Shown here: positions 55,837 to 64,000 of the stretch, in pieces
Layout of the letters: each line of letters begins with the position of its first letter
Position numbering within the stretch: position 1 is the first letter of the stretch
Source of the DNA: an uncultured Verrucomicrobiae bacterium
Lineage (GTDB): Bacteria > Verrucomicrobiota > Verrucomicrobiia > Limisphaerales > AAA164-E04
Direction: 5' to 3'
DNA length: 64,000 bases
Assembly (NCBI GenBank): GCA_951813855.1
Contig: OX638380.1
Span: forward strand, 636,876-700,875
Program-made: the position numbers and the translations under genes
The notes under the pieces: generated by a model
What the model was told of the DNA's origin: nothing
What the model saw: the letters and a program-made list of their open reading frames with translations, nothing else
Database searches by the model: none

Positions 55837-58800
55837 AATTGCCGCGGTGGTGTCGAACGCGCCTCGGCCGATGGGGATTATCGCTGGCCGCCCTGTCCGG
55901 GCTCGGCGCGGCTCTGCTTATGCTGTTCCTCAATCAAATCAAATTGCCCAATTTCGCCGTCAACAAACTGAGCGACTTCCTGGAACGACAGGGAATGCAA
56001 GCCGAGTTCGAGCAAATTCATTGGCATAAAGGGCTGGGATTCGTCGCCCAAGGGGTAAACCTCAAGACTTCCCGAGAGCAGCTCGATCTCACCCTGAGAA
56101 TCGAAAAGTTAATCGTCGGCACGCCCTCCCTGTTGTTCGACGTATCGAAACTCGAGTCGATCGACATTGCCGACGGCGAACTGGAACTTACCTTTGCCGA
56201 CTTGCCGGACCGGCCGTCGGTACAAGCCTCCGACCTGCAAGCCAAAGCCTCCTTTCTCCGGAGCGAACAATGCTTACTCGAGTACTTTCGCTTTTCCTTC
56301 GGAGGCATCGATATCGAACTTCAAGGCAACTTGGACCATCTTTCCGCCCTGGGAACCCTGTTCGACTCTCCTGACGGCGACCCGCAACGATGGCGCCGGA
56401 TCGTGACCCAAATCGAGCGGGAACTGAAATCGATCGACTTCGCCTCCCGCCCCTCGCTGAAAGCGCAAGTCCACCTCGACGCCGAAGACGTAACTCGATC
56501 GTCAGGCAAACTCGCCTTGCGGTGCGACAGCGCCGCCTTGCCTCAAGGCCAAGCCGAACGACTCAAAATCCAAGCCGACGTTCGATGGGTCACGGACGCT
56601 TTCCGCTCGAACTGGTCGTTATCCCTGGATCGTGGCCAGTTACGGGACAATCAGGTCGAACGGCTGGCGTTCGAGGCCGAACTGACGCACAACTTATCCT
56701 TTACCTCCTTACGCGCCGTCGCCAGCGAGTTGCGAACCGGTCCGGTCCGGTTCGGCGACTTTCAATCCGCCGGATTCCAGCTGAATACCGATACCCGGTT
56801 GGATAACGCCTCCCGGAAGGACACCGCCGTTGGCTTCGACACGTCCGTCGAAATCAATCTGGATCGATTAAACGCTCCGCAGCTAACCACGGAAACGTTG
56901 GCGCTTTCGGCCCGCATTTCCCATCAGGATTTCGGCATCAACGGATTTACGGGCGACTGGAAACTCGAGGCGGCCGAAGCCCGAGCCCAACGAATCCAAC
57001 TGCCTCATTTGGATTTGGCCGGTCAGTTCGAAGTCTCGGGCAATCCCGGCGGCCTCCTCGATACCCTTCGCCGGCCCTGGGAACGGAACGTCAGTTTCCG
57101 AACGACCGCCGAGCGGCTAACCAGTCCGGTTCTGGAAACCGGCCCCGTCACCCTGCACGCCCGCTGGGAAGCGCCGCGACTTCAGGTCGATCGGCTTCAA
57201 GCCGAACTTTATGAAGGCGAACTCGTTTATCGGGGTTTTTGGGACCCGCGAGCCCGCGTTATCCACTTGGAAGAATTCTACAGCGATTTCGACCTGCAAC
57301 GGATCAAACCATTGCTTTCGGAAAAGGGACGGGAACAAATGGATCGTTACGGTTTCGTCGACTCGCCGGTGGTGCGGCTGCAAGGACGAGTCCGTTTTCC
57401 CGACGTCGGTTTGCCGCGCTCCGAATGGACGCAACAATTCAAACAGAAGCTAGAACTCACCGGAAAAGTACAAACGAAGCGGGCGAATTACCGCACCATC
57501 CCTGTCACTTCGGCTTCCTCGACCGTAATGCTGACCAACGGCATCTGGCGCCTGTCCGACCTGCGGGTCACTCGCCCCGAAGGAGAACTTCACCTCGATT
57601 ACGAATGCGATTCCGCGACTAAAGACTATCGTTGGACATACCGGGGGACGGTCATGTTGCCGGACCTGGCACCCCTGATGACGTCCGCCCAGAAAGCCGA
57701 ACTCGAACACTTCGAATTCCGCCAACCCCTGAATCTGACCGGCGAGGCCCGCGGCCGCTGGCGGTCGCCGGAATTGACCCGTTTCCACACGGAGTTAGCG
57801 ACTACGAACTTGCTCTTTCGCGGCGTCGCCGTCCGAGCTCTCCAAGCCGACCTCTCCTATGTCAATCGCTTGATCAAAGCTACCGAAGTCCATATCGAAC
57901 GAGACGAAGGAAAGTTTACGGCCGATTTGATCAGAGCGGATTTCAACACCCGCAAGGTCACCTTGGCCAACGCCGTTTCCGAACTGGATCCCGCAGCGAT
58001 CGCCCAGATGCTCGGCCCCGCGGTTCAACGAACCTTCGAACCCTACCGATTCGCCCGGCCGCCGAGGATCGAAGCCGACGGCATGATTCCCTTCGACAGC
58101 CGGGGCCCAGCCCAGGCCCGATTCGTCGTCAGCGGCGGACCGTTCGCCTACTGGCGCTTCAACACGCCGCAAATTCGAATGGAACTGGAGTGGCAGGACC
58201 GCAGGATCCGCCTCGAAAACGTAACGGGGCAATTCTACGGGGGAACCTTGAGCGGCGATCTGGCGCTGGATTTGAAGCCGGAAAGCGGTGCCTTGTTCCA
58301 AATGAACGCCATCGTGGAAAACGCCGACCTCAAGGCACTGTTCCGGGATATCTACTCCGAAGACAACAAATCTCAAGGCATCCTGAACGGCAGGCTCACC
58401 GTCAACTCCGGCAGCACCGACGACTGGAACAGTTGGCAAGGCGAGGGCTGGGTCGACCTGAAAGACGGCCTGCTCTGGGAAACTCCGTTATTCGGGATCG
58501 TTTCCCATACCCTCAACGTGTTTTCGCCCGGTTTGGGCAACAGCCGAGCCGAATCGGGCACCGCCAATTTCTCCATTGTCGACAGCGTGATTCAAACCCA
58601 GAACCTCACCATTATTCAGGAACCGTCCACGAGGCTCAGATACCAGGGCAATCTCGATTTCCACGGCAAACTCGACGCCCGAGTCGAAGCCGATTTGCTC
58701 CGGGAAACTCCCCTGCTCGGGCACTTGATCAGCTTGGTTCTCACCCCCTTCACCAAACTGTTCATTTGCCAAGTCGACGGTACGCTCGCCGATCCCCAAT

Positions 58801-58922
58801 TGCGAATGGTCTACGTACTCCCCCGGCTTTTGACCGATCCCACAGGAATCATTACCGATCCGCTTAACAAGTCAGAATCCCGCCCCTCGCCAGAATCGCT
58901 CGAACCCGCCGCAACAGATTGA
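55833..58922 (+). CDS. AsmA-like / DUF3971-type large envelope protein
   Basis: 1,029 residues. An N-terminal membrane helix (GLSLAALSGLGAALLMLFLN) is followed by a very long run of beta-strand repeats as in AsmA/TamB-type proteins (FLERQGMQAEFEQIHWHKGL, LRIEKLIVGTPSLLFD, IDIADGELELTF, FYGGTLSGDLALDLKPESGA). The C-terminal part (GILNGRLTVNSGSTDDW, SNSRAESGTANFSI-like region, VEADLLRETPLLGHLISLVL) matches the AsmA-like C-terminal domain. Such proteins bridge inner and outer membrane and are thought to move lipids. Last gene of the Gld-like operon. Its 3' end overlaps the convergent isomerase gene by 59 bases. Confidence 0.82.
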   Translation: MKLPRWCRTRLGRWGLSLAALSGLGAALLMLFLNQIKLPNFAVNKLSDFLERQGMQAEFEQIHWHKGLGFVAQGVNLKTSREQLDLTLRIEKLIVGTPSLLFDVSKLESIDIADGELELTFADLPDRPSVQASDLQAKASFLRSEQCLLEYFRFSFGGIDIELQGNLDHLSALGTLFDSPDGDPQRWRRIVTQIERELKSIDFASRPSLKAQVHLDAEDVTRSSGKLALRCDSAALPQGQAERLKIQADVRWVTDAFRSNWSLSLDRGQLRDNQVERLAFEAELTHNLSFTSLRAVASELRTGPVRFGDFQSAGFQLNTDTRLDNASRKDTAVGFDTSVEINLDRLNAPQLTTETLALSARISHQDFGINGFTGDWKLEAAEARAQRIQLPHLDLAGQFEVSGNPGGLLDTLRRPWERNVSFRTTAERLTSPVLETGPVTLHARWEAPRLQVDRLQAELYEGELVYRGFWDPRARVIHLEEFYSDFDLQRIKPLLSEKGREQMDRYGFVDSPVVRLQGRVRFPDVGLPRSEWTQQFKQKLELTGKVQTKRANYRTIPVTSASSTVMLTNGIWRLSDLRVTRPEGELHLDYECDSATKDYRWTYRGTVMLPDLAPLMTSAQKAELEHFEFRQPLNLTGEARGRWRSPELTRFHTELATTNLLFRGVAVRALQADLSYVNRLIKATEVHIERDEGKFTADLIRADFNTRKVTLANAVSELDPAAIAQMLGPAVQRTFEPYRFARPPRIEADGMIPFDSRGPAQARFVVSGGPFAYWRFNTPQIRMELEWQDRRIRLENVTGQFYGGTLSGDLALDLKPESGALFQMNAIVENADLKALFRDIYSEDNKSQGILNGRLTVNSGSTDDWNSWQGEGWVDLKDGLLWETPLFGIVSHTLNVFSPGLGNSRAESGTANFSIVDSVIQTQNLTIIQEPSTRLRYQGNLDFHGKLDARVEADLLRETPLLGHLISLVLTPFTKLFICQVDGTLADPQLRMVYVLPRLLTDPTGIITDPLNKSESRPSPESLEPAATD

Positions 58923-59811
58923 TCGTCTTGTCGATCCCGGCCTCTTCGGAATCGTTTCGCCCTTCGTACTCGACGCCGACATAACCACGATAACCGGCGG
59001 ACAGCACGATGGTCATCATGCGAAGGTAATCGGTCCGGGTTTCGTTGCCTTCTTCGTCGAAGTCATGCGACTTGGCGCTGACCGCCTTGGCCCAGGGCAT
59101 CAGTTCCTGTACCCCTTGGTAACGGTCGTACCATTCGTCGCCCTGAATCCGGAAATTACCGAAATCCGGCAACGTGCCGCAATTGGGCCGGTCGACCGTT
59201 TGCATCACTCCCGCCAGCCACTTGCCGTTGGACGACAATCCGCCGTGATTTTCGACGATGACGTTCAGCTCGAAATCTTCGGCAAAGGCGGCCAACCGTC
59301 CCAACCCGTCAGCGGCGCGCTTCATCTTTTCCTCGTAGCTGCCCTGGTTGCCCGTGCTGGCATTAACCCGAATCGAATGGCAGCCCAACGCCTTGGCGGC
59401 CGACACCCACTTGTAGTGATTCTGAATGGCTTGGGTCCGCTGATTTTCGTCGGCGTGACCAAGCTGCCCTTCCCCGTCGACCATGATCAGCAAACTCGTG
59501 ACTCCCTCCCCGTCGGCCCGTTTCTTCATTTCCGCGAGATAGGACTCGTCTTCGGCCTTGTCCTTGAAGAACTGGTTGACGTATTCAACCCCGTCCAATC
59601 CGAACCGCTGCTTGGTTACCTGGGCGAAATCCAGATTATCCATCTTGCCCCCGAACAGGGACCGGTTGAAAGACCATTGAGCCAAGGAAATCTCGAACCC
59701 CGGCTTCTTGGGACCCTCGAGGGTAGCGCACCCGAACCCCAAACCGGCCAGTGGGCCGGCGGCGAGCGCGGACTGCAAAAAAGTACGTCGATTCATCGAT
59801 TCGATAGTCAT
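58864..59811 (-). CDS. Tat-exported sugar-phosphate isomerase/epimerase-like TIM barrel
   Basis: 315 residues from the ATG giving MTIESMNRRTF; a start five codons later is equally possible. Twin-arginine signal (MNRRTFLQSALAAGPLAGLG) with a Cys (FGCATL) that could be a lipobox. AP endonuclease 2-like TIM barrel: ISLAQWSFNR, GLDGVEYVNQFFKDK, IRVNASTGNQGSYEE, LNVIVENHGGLSSNG and GYVGVEYEGRNDSEE, the metal-ligand positions of xylose isomerase-like proteins. 22 bases downstream of the MFS carrier; such pairs are common in PVC genomes and suggest work on an imported or periplasmic sugar derivative. Confidence 0.88.
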   Translation of the reverse strand: MTIESMNRRTFLQSALAAGPLAGLGFGCATLEGPKKPGFEISLAQWSFNRSLFGGKMDNLDFAQVTKQRFGLDGVEYVNQFFKDKAEDESYLAEMKKRADGEGVTSLLIMVDGEGQLGHADENQRTQAIQNHYKWVSAAKALGCHSIRVNASTGNQGSYEEKMKRAADGLGRLAAFAEDFELNVIVENHGGLSSNGKWLAGVMQTVDRPNCGTLPDFGNFRIQGDEWYDRYQGVQELMPWAKAVSAKSHDFDEEGNETRTDYLRMMTIVLSAGYRGYVGVEYEGRNDSEEAGIDKTINLLRRVRAILARGGILTC

Positions 59812-59833
59812 AGGCAAATTGGTTTCCGGTGCC

Positions 59834-61231
59834 CTAACCCGCAGTCTGAGACTCCGGGCGCTTTTCGGTTTCCGGATTGCGAAAGAAGACAATGAAAACC
59901 ACCATTACGAACCCGGCAAGCGCCGCGGGAATTCCCCAAATCCACCGCCAGTCGACAGCCTTCAACTCGGCCAGGCGCAGTTCCTTCCGTTCTTGATTCA
60001 ACTCATCGATAGCGGTGTTGCGTTCTCGGATGACCTCCTCCCCCGCTTGCTGCGCTTCGGCTTCCTCCAACCACTGTTCAGCGGCATTCACCTCGGCCTG
60101 CTTGTCTGCCACCTGAAGCCTCAGGTCCAGTGATTCTTGAGGCGTATACCGCGCCATAACATTCCCGGCGAGCAACGCCCCGAAAAACATTCCCAGGCCC
60201 ACGGTAAACAACAACAATAATCCCTGAGCCTGTCCCCTGATATGCTTCGGAGCTATTCGATCCGTATAAATCTGGCCGGTGACAAAAAAGAAATCGTAAC
60301 AGATACCGTGCAGCAAGACTCCGGCCACGATCATCCAGACCACCAACTCCGTGGCGCCCACCGCGAAGAGGACGTACCGCAACGCCCAAGCCGCCATGCC
60401 GACGATCAACATCCATTTCACTCCGAATCTAAGGAGGAAAAACGGCATGACCACCATAAAGACGATCTCGGCCATCTGCCCATACGACATAGTCCAGGCC
60501 ACCGGCAGATCGATCATCTCGATGATCGGGCCCGTCAATTGGAAATAAAAGGCCAACGGGATGCAAAGCAAGAAAGACGAAATGATAAAAACCAGATAGT
60601 TCCGGTCCTCCAATAACACTAAGGCGTCCAGTCCCAGGCTTTCCCGCACGGAAACTTTTTCCTTTTTGACCGGCGGGGTATGGGGCAGCCAGAGGAAACT
60701 GAACAATCCCAAAACCAGGGAAACGATCCCGGCAAGGTAAAATATTTCGATTTTATCGTCCCATCCCCCCACCCACACCCCCAGCGCCACCAAGATCCAG
60801 CCGATCGTGCCGAAAACCCGAATCGAAGGATAATCCTGCTCAGGGTCGGCCATGTTCCTCATCGCCAAGATATAGGCCAGCGAGATTGTCGGAGCGTAAC
60901 ACAACGTATGCCCGAACAACGCCCAAATGATCCAAACCGGACTCGGCGACTCGACGGACATCAACCAAATCGCCAAAAACATGAACGCCGCTCCCAGAAA
61001 ATGCATGAATCCCAGCACTCGCTGAACCGGGAACAACCGATCGGCGATCGTTCCCACGATGAGCGGAGCGAGGATGCACGAAATGGGAATCAGCGAATAA
61101 ACCCAAGCGATCTCGGCCGAATCGAAGCCGATTCTCGGTAAATAAATACTGGCGACAGAATACCAAGCTCCCCAGATGACGAACTGGAGGAGCATCATCG
61201 CCGACAATAGAACACGGACCGTTAAATTCAT
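59834..61231 (-). CDS. MFS transporter, NupG-like, with C-terminal coiled-coil insert
   Basis: 465 residues with about 12 membrane helices, of the nucleoside/H+ symporter (NupG) group: MLLQFVIWGAWYSVASIYLP, GTIADRLFPVQRVLGFMHFL, PSIRVFGTIGWILVALGVWV and FYLAGIVSLVLGLFSF fit the pattern. Between the last two helices lies an extra hydrophilic stretch of about 60 residues rich in Glu, Gln and Ala (LRLQVADKQAEVNAAEQWLE, IDELNQERKELRLAELKAVD) predicted to be a coiled coil. Probably imports a sugar or nucleoside. Upstream member of an operon with the Tat-exported isomerase. Confidence 0.87.
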   Translation of the reverse strand: MNLTVRVLLSAMMLLQFVIWGAWYSVASIYLPRIGFDSAEIAWVYSLIPISCILAPLIVGTIADRLFPVQRVLGFMHFLGAAFMFLAIWLMSVESPSPVWIIWALFGHTLCYAPTISLAYILAMRNMADPEQDYPSIRVFGTIGWILVALGVWVGGWDDKIEIFYLAGIVSLVLGLFSFLWLPHTPPVKKEKVSVRESLGLDALVLLEDRNYLVFIISSFLLCIPLAFYFQLTGPIIEMIDLPVAWTMSYGQMAEIVFMVVMPFFLLRFGVKWMLIVGMAAWALRYVLFAVGATELVVWMIVAGVLLHGICYDFFFVTGQIYTDRIAPKHIRGQAQGLLLLFTVGLGMFFGALLAGNVMARYTPQESLDLRLQVADKQAEVNAAEQWLEEAEAQQAGEEVIRERNTAIDELNQERKELRLAELKAVDWRWIWGIPAALAGFVMVVFIVFFRNPETEKRPESQTAG

Positions 61232-61578
61232 CGCCGAGCGTTAATCGTCACCTTGCTGACCTTTTCCTCCCGAAATCCTCGTGAAACCTCAATCGAACGG
61301 TTGGAACGCCGCCGAACCTAGCACGAAGCCGACATCGGGGACAAGAACCAATTTTTCCGGCCCCCTTCCCCGCCTGCCAATGCCGAACGCCCCGTCGAAT
61401 TCCCGAAACCGGTTAATGGGACCGAACCGTTCGCCCGTCGTCCCGGCCCCCGAGCCGTAACTCGTCAACCGCCGACGTTCGCACGTCCCTGCCGGATAGC
61501 AACCGAATTCGCCGAACCCTAGAATTTTCGTCGCCTCGCTCATGAACCGTCCGCCGTCTCCCGGAACAGCCATGTCCG

Positions 61579-61986
61579 CTACCAATAGTAATAGTGGTAC
61601 CAACCGCCGTAATGAAAATAAGGCGGTGGCCGGTACCGATAGTACGGGTAGTAGACGCGAATCGGATAGGCGGCGGGGGTGGTCAACAGATAATCCACCA
61701 CTTCCTTGCTGACTCCGGCTTCCCTCAGATTCTGCACGTGTTCGGAGTTGAGATGATAGATCGTCCGTTCCTGCCGCAGATACCCGAGCGTCAGAGAATC
61801 CGGTACCGCCTGGGCCGACAAATGCCGGATGTCTTCCAATTCCAAAGGTTGGTGAGTGCGCAATTTCTCGACGACATGACCGTCCACGCCGTAAGCGGTG
61901 ACCAGTTGCGCATAATCGACCGAAACGTAACTCGTAACGCACCCCGTCAACAGAAAGAGCGCTCCGACCCACCAACAGCGACCCAT
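61579..61986 (-). CDS. Small Tyr-rich lipoprotein
   Basis: 135 residues from the ATG giving MGRCWWVGALFLLTGC, a clear lipoprotein signal with lipobox LLTGC; an upstream in-frame start would bury it. The middle is helical (HVVEKLRTHQPLELEDIRHL, HVQNLREAGVSKEVVDYLLT) in the manner of SHOCT-like or helix-hairpin modules. The tail is extremely Tyr/Pro-rich (YYPYYRYRPPPYFHYGGWYH). It is probably an outer-membrane or periplasmic lipoprotein of unknown job. Overlapping frames on both strands are shadows. Confidence 0.75.
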   Translation of the reverse strand: MGRCWWVGALFLLTGCVTSYVSVDYAQLVTAYGVDGHVVEKLRTHQPLELEDIRHLSAQAVPDSLTLGYLRQERTIYHLNSEHVQNLREAGVSKEVVDYLLTTPAAYPIRVYYPYYRYRPPPYFHYGGWYHYYYW

Positions 61987-62080
61987 GATATGCGATCCCA
62001 TCTCGCCGACTAGCGTGAACCTGATTTTCGCTGCCTGCAAGTCAATTCCGCGCTGATATCCCATTTAGCGGGGGAAACCT

Positions 62081-62111
62081 GCTTGGGTCCCATTTGGAGC
62101 CTCCGGGAATC
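62081..62111 (+). repeat. IS256-like left terminus
   Basis: Begins gcttgggtcccatttgg and continues gcctccgggaatc. Nearly the same as 34782-34811 (28 of 31 with one gap). Lies about 80 bases before the IS256 transposase relic, where a left terminal repeat would be expected. Confidence 0.5.
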
Positions 62112-62192
62112 GAACGATTTCGAGTGGCCGGTCGATTCCGGGAACTTCCGGCAGATTCGGATCATCGCCCAACCAGGGGGGAAACATTGAAA

Positions 62193-62610
62193 ATGAACGA
62201 TCCGATCCAACCGCGGCCAGATCCCCTGCGAGTCAGACAGGGACCAGAATCTGCTCAGGGAAATAATTTGCCAACAGGCGCAACAGATTATGGAGGAAGA
62301 ACTGGCCAACCTGGTCGGATCCCGGCCTCATTAGCGCCAATTCCAACAAACCAACCAACACGACGGCTACCGGCAACGAGGCAGGAAAACTTGCGTCGGC
62401 TACCTCGAATTGCTGATTCCCAAGCTCTGGAAGGGCAACTACTTTCCCCAGTTACTGAAACGGCGCTGTCTCGTTGAAAAGACCTTGCTCGAGGACATTC
62501 GGGAGGCTGGGATACAAGGCGTTTCGACTCGGAGCACGAGGCGGCTCACCGGACCGCTGGGACGATGAACCTCTCTCGCAGCCAAATGTCCCGAAACGGC
62601 CGGGAACTAG
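62193..62610 (+). pseudogene. IS256-family (mutator) transposase, N-terminal remnant
   Basis: Starts MNDPIQPRP in one frame. After a frameshift near 62250 the sequence reads QNLLREIICQQAQQIMEEEL with ANLVGSRPH up to a TAG at 62331, then continues in that frame as GYRQRGRKTCVGYLELLIPK, LWKGNYFPQLLKRRCLVEKT and IREAGIQGVSTRSTRRLTG. A last frame piece gives NLSRSQMSRNGREL. This order is exactly the N-terminal third of IS256 transposases (LELLIPKLRKGSYFPS, VQGVSTRKVD, ISKSQVSR). The catalytic DDE region is absent, so it is a truncated, broken remnant. Confidence 0.82.
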
Positions 62611-62732
62611 AATAAAAATGGAATTTCATTCAAATTAGTTTTCCATCGTTTGATCCCGGATAATTACTTGTTTTCTCCCAATTCAGGTCCGTAACAACCG
62701 ATAGTGGTCTTAATTAACAACTAGCGATTCAG

Positions 62733-63689
62733 CTAGCGGGAGCCCCTGGAGTTCGGGACAATTTCATCCCTTGGTGTTGCAATAAATCCCGATTCGATAA
62801 CGGGAGCATATTCCTCAACATCCCAGTGGATTCGATGATCGTAATTCCACCGTTTCCAGTTGTCCCCCGGATATAACAACTGTGGCAATGTTTCCGCAAC
62901 GACATGACCATCTGCAAACAGCGTCATGACTCGATTGCGATGTCTGCGATCCAACGAAGTGTCGTAGTAATCTGGTGCGGGCCCGTAATAATAATTGTTC
63001 GCGCCCGCATAACGTCGGTAACCAGGTGTATCGAAAAGGAAATCACCGGAGCGATCGTATCCCCATGGCAGGTAATCTGCTACGGCAATCATTTTCGAAG
63101 GCGATGCCACCTGGGATGACTTAATGGACAAGGTCATCAAACCGCTGAAGTTGTTTTGAAAACCTAGTTCAATCCCATTCGACCTTCCGGGTGCGGCCAT
63201 TCCGTGATTCTTGATTCCGATTTCATCAATCCCCATATTCATGCCCTTACGATTCAACCCGTAACTGTAATTCCAGTCGGCCCGAATGATTGCCTCTTCC
63301 CACCAAGGCATTCCTTCCTGTACAGCCAGGGATAGTATTTCGTTCATATTGCGATTCTCGGGGCATTGCCAGACATTCGTATTGCGCCCCATATACCGAT
63401 CGCAGATAATGTGGTGCCAGAACACATTGTACGGGGCATACAACACTGGTTGAGGCCAAGGCGGATTGTTTCTGTCAGCCTGAAGATCCGGCGGAAAATA
63501 ATCACCATGATCGAGAGTATAGAGTTGCCATGCGATGCCGATCTGTCTTTCGTTGTTTGTGCATACAATGCTCCTGGCATGAGATTTGGCCTTGCCGAGG
63601 GCGGGTAGCAGCATTCCAGCCAAGATGGCGATGATGGCAATAACGACGAGAAGCTCGGTCAACGTAAATGCTCGCTTGTCACTTTTCAC
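62733..63689 (-). CDS. Prepilin-like protein with H-X9-DG motif
   Basis: 318 residues. Type IV prepilin/pseudopilin N-terminus: basic leader then FTLTELLVVIAIIAILAGML with the glutamate at +5. The globular part has PVC-type features (CTNNERQIGIAWQLYTLDHG, MIAVADYLPWG) and the H-X9-DG element near the C-terminus (HRNRVMTLFADGHVV). Such proteins are numerous in Planctomycetes, Verrucomicrobia and Lentisphaerae and probably ride the type II secretion/pilus machinery. A further partial gene lies upstream on the same strand, 55 bases away. Confidence 0.9.
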   Translation of the reverse strand: MKSDKRAFTLTELLVVIAIIAILAGMLLPALGKAKSHARSIVCTNNERQIGIAWQLYTLDHGDYFPPDLQADRNNPPWPQPVLYAPYNVFWHHIICDRYMGRNTNVWQCPENRNMNEILSLAVQEGMPWWEEAIIRADWNYSYGLNRKGMNMGIDEIGIKNHGMAAPGRSNGIELGFQNNFSGLMTLSIKSSQVASPSKMIAVADYLPWGYDRSGDFLFDTPGYRRYAGANNYYYGPAPDYYDTSLDRRHRNRVMTLFADGHVVAETLPQLLYPGDNWKRWNYDHRIHWDVEEYAPVIESGFIATPRDEIVPNSRGSR

Positions 63690-63744
63690 GGTTCAAACGA
63701 CTCCACATCACTCATTCATCTTCTCTCTGATGAACCAGCCTGGA

Positions 63745-64000
63745 TCAAACTCCGTAGTGGATTCCATCAGCACCCGCAGGAAAAGAAATTCCATTCATGA
63801 TCACAGGCACGTAGTACATGTTTCCGTCACTGTCAGTGACCCAGGCTTGCGGTTCGTACCATCCGCCTCCCGGCGCATCATTACCTGGCCAGAACCAGAC
63901 TTCCGCCCACTGGGCATCTTCATCATCCAGAGGCGGGTCCAGAACATGCTTTCCATCACCATGGGAAATAATCAAACACTGATAGTATTCATAGCTATCA
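63745..64000 (-). CDS. Unknown protein, N-terminus outside window
   Basis: The frame is open to the right edge, so only the last 84 residues are seen. It is acidic and aromatic-rich (DAQWAEVWFWPGNDAPGGGW, AWVTDSDGNMYYVPVIMNGI). A TTG inside the frame is not a convincing start. No family recognised. It lies directly upstream of the prepilin-like gene on the same strand and could be a secreted partner. Confidence 0.6.
   Translation of the reverse strand, partial: DSYEYYQCLIISHGDGKHVLDPPLDDEDAQWAEVWFWPGNDAPGGGWYEPQAWVTDSDGNMYYVPVIMNGISFPAGADGIHYGV

Noticed and set aside
61289..61975. 228-codon minus-strand open frame
   Set aside because: Overlaps the Tyr-rich lipoprotein in another frame; Arg/Gly-rich without family features.
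62090..62115. tRNA 3' end or attachment site on the minus strand
   Set aside because: The reverse complement reads like a T-loop and acceptor end (ttcgattcccggaggctcca), but the 5' side of the T-stem does not pair and no tRNA body precedes it. The shared sequence fits an IS256-like terminus better.

Overview
The window looks like a chromosome segment of a member of the PVC superphylum, most likely Verrucomicrobiota. This is an inference from gene content: a DUF1080 sugar-hydrolase-like secreted protein, a PVC-type propeller (membrane-bound dehydrogenase, TIGR02604-like) protein, an H-X9-DG prepilin-like protein, a multihaem cytochrome with TPR repeats, a Gld-like ABC operon with DUF4340 and AsmA-like partners, and a NupG-like sugar MFS carrier paired with a sugar-phosphate isomerase-like protein. 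Most of the window is moderately GC-rich coding DNA with normal housekeeping genes. I recognised no rRNA, tRNA or CRISPR array.

Layout. 1-3.5 kb: end of a TPR protein, xylulokinase (ATGA overlap) and a convergent tRNA-dihydrouridine synthase (dus). 3.5-11.3 kb: an AT-rich graveyard of mobile and defence-like DNA. It holds an IS630-family relic whose terminal repeat was split by an IS4-type element (18-bp perfect inverted repeats, 9-bp target duplication), an ISAzo13-type transposase in two frames joined at an A7 run, a broken SMC/OLD-like AAA ATPase, a decayed second copy of part of dus, and a scrap resembling the N-terminus of Type ISP restriction enzymes. 11.3-31.5 kb: ordinary genes: a DUF1080/CBM9-like protein, a phosphohexomutase, a large SGNH-propeller-cupredoxin protein followed by a copper P-type ATPase, polA, a GH13_18 sugar phosphorylase, rpsT, a nagA-like deacetylase, an unknown 703-residue protein, pyrF and an eight-haem cytochrome c.

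31.7-38.2 kb: a second mobile block. A frameshifted D12-class DNA adenine methylase is followed by a 2.48-kb element with 46-bp inverted repeats. That element carries an N-truncated ISXO2/IS1595-type transposase fused in frame to the tail of an AAA ATPase, and then a second, frameshifted copy of the ATPase. About 0.7 kb of apparently non-coding DNA follows, then an intact 2.45-kb element whose transposase joins a DruA-like DUF4338 domain to an IS4/Tn5-type DDE domain.

38.3-64 kb: UDP-glucose pyrophosphorylase, an MBL-fold hydrolase with an N-terminal helix-turn-helix, a YqgE/AlgH protein, a DegP/HtrA protease, ilvN-ilvC, a GspC-like secreted protein, a fused 5-oxoprolinase, a five-gene operon (GldA, GldF and GldG-like proteins, DUF4340, AsmA-like), an isomerase/MFS pair, a Tyr-rich lipoprotein, an IS256-family relic, and a prepilin-like gene followed by a gene cut by the window edge.

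How the genes work together: several encode carbohydrate uptake and turnover (xylulokinase, phosphohexomutase, GH13_18 phosphorylase, NagA, UGPase, DUF1080, isomerase/MFS). Envelope proteins are also frequent (DegP, AsmA-like, Gld-like ABC, lipoprotein). The cupredoxin-tailed protein lies just upstream of the copper exporter, which may be a functional link.
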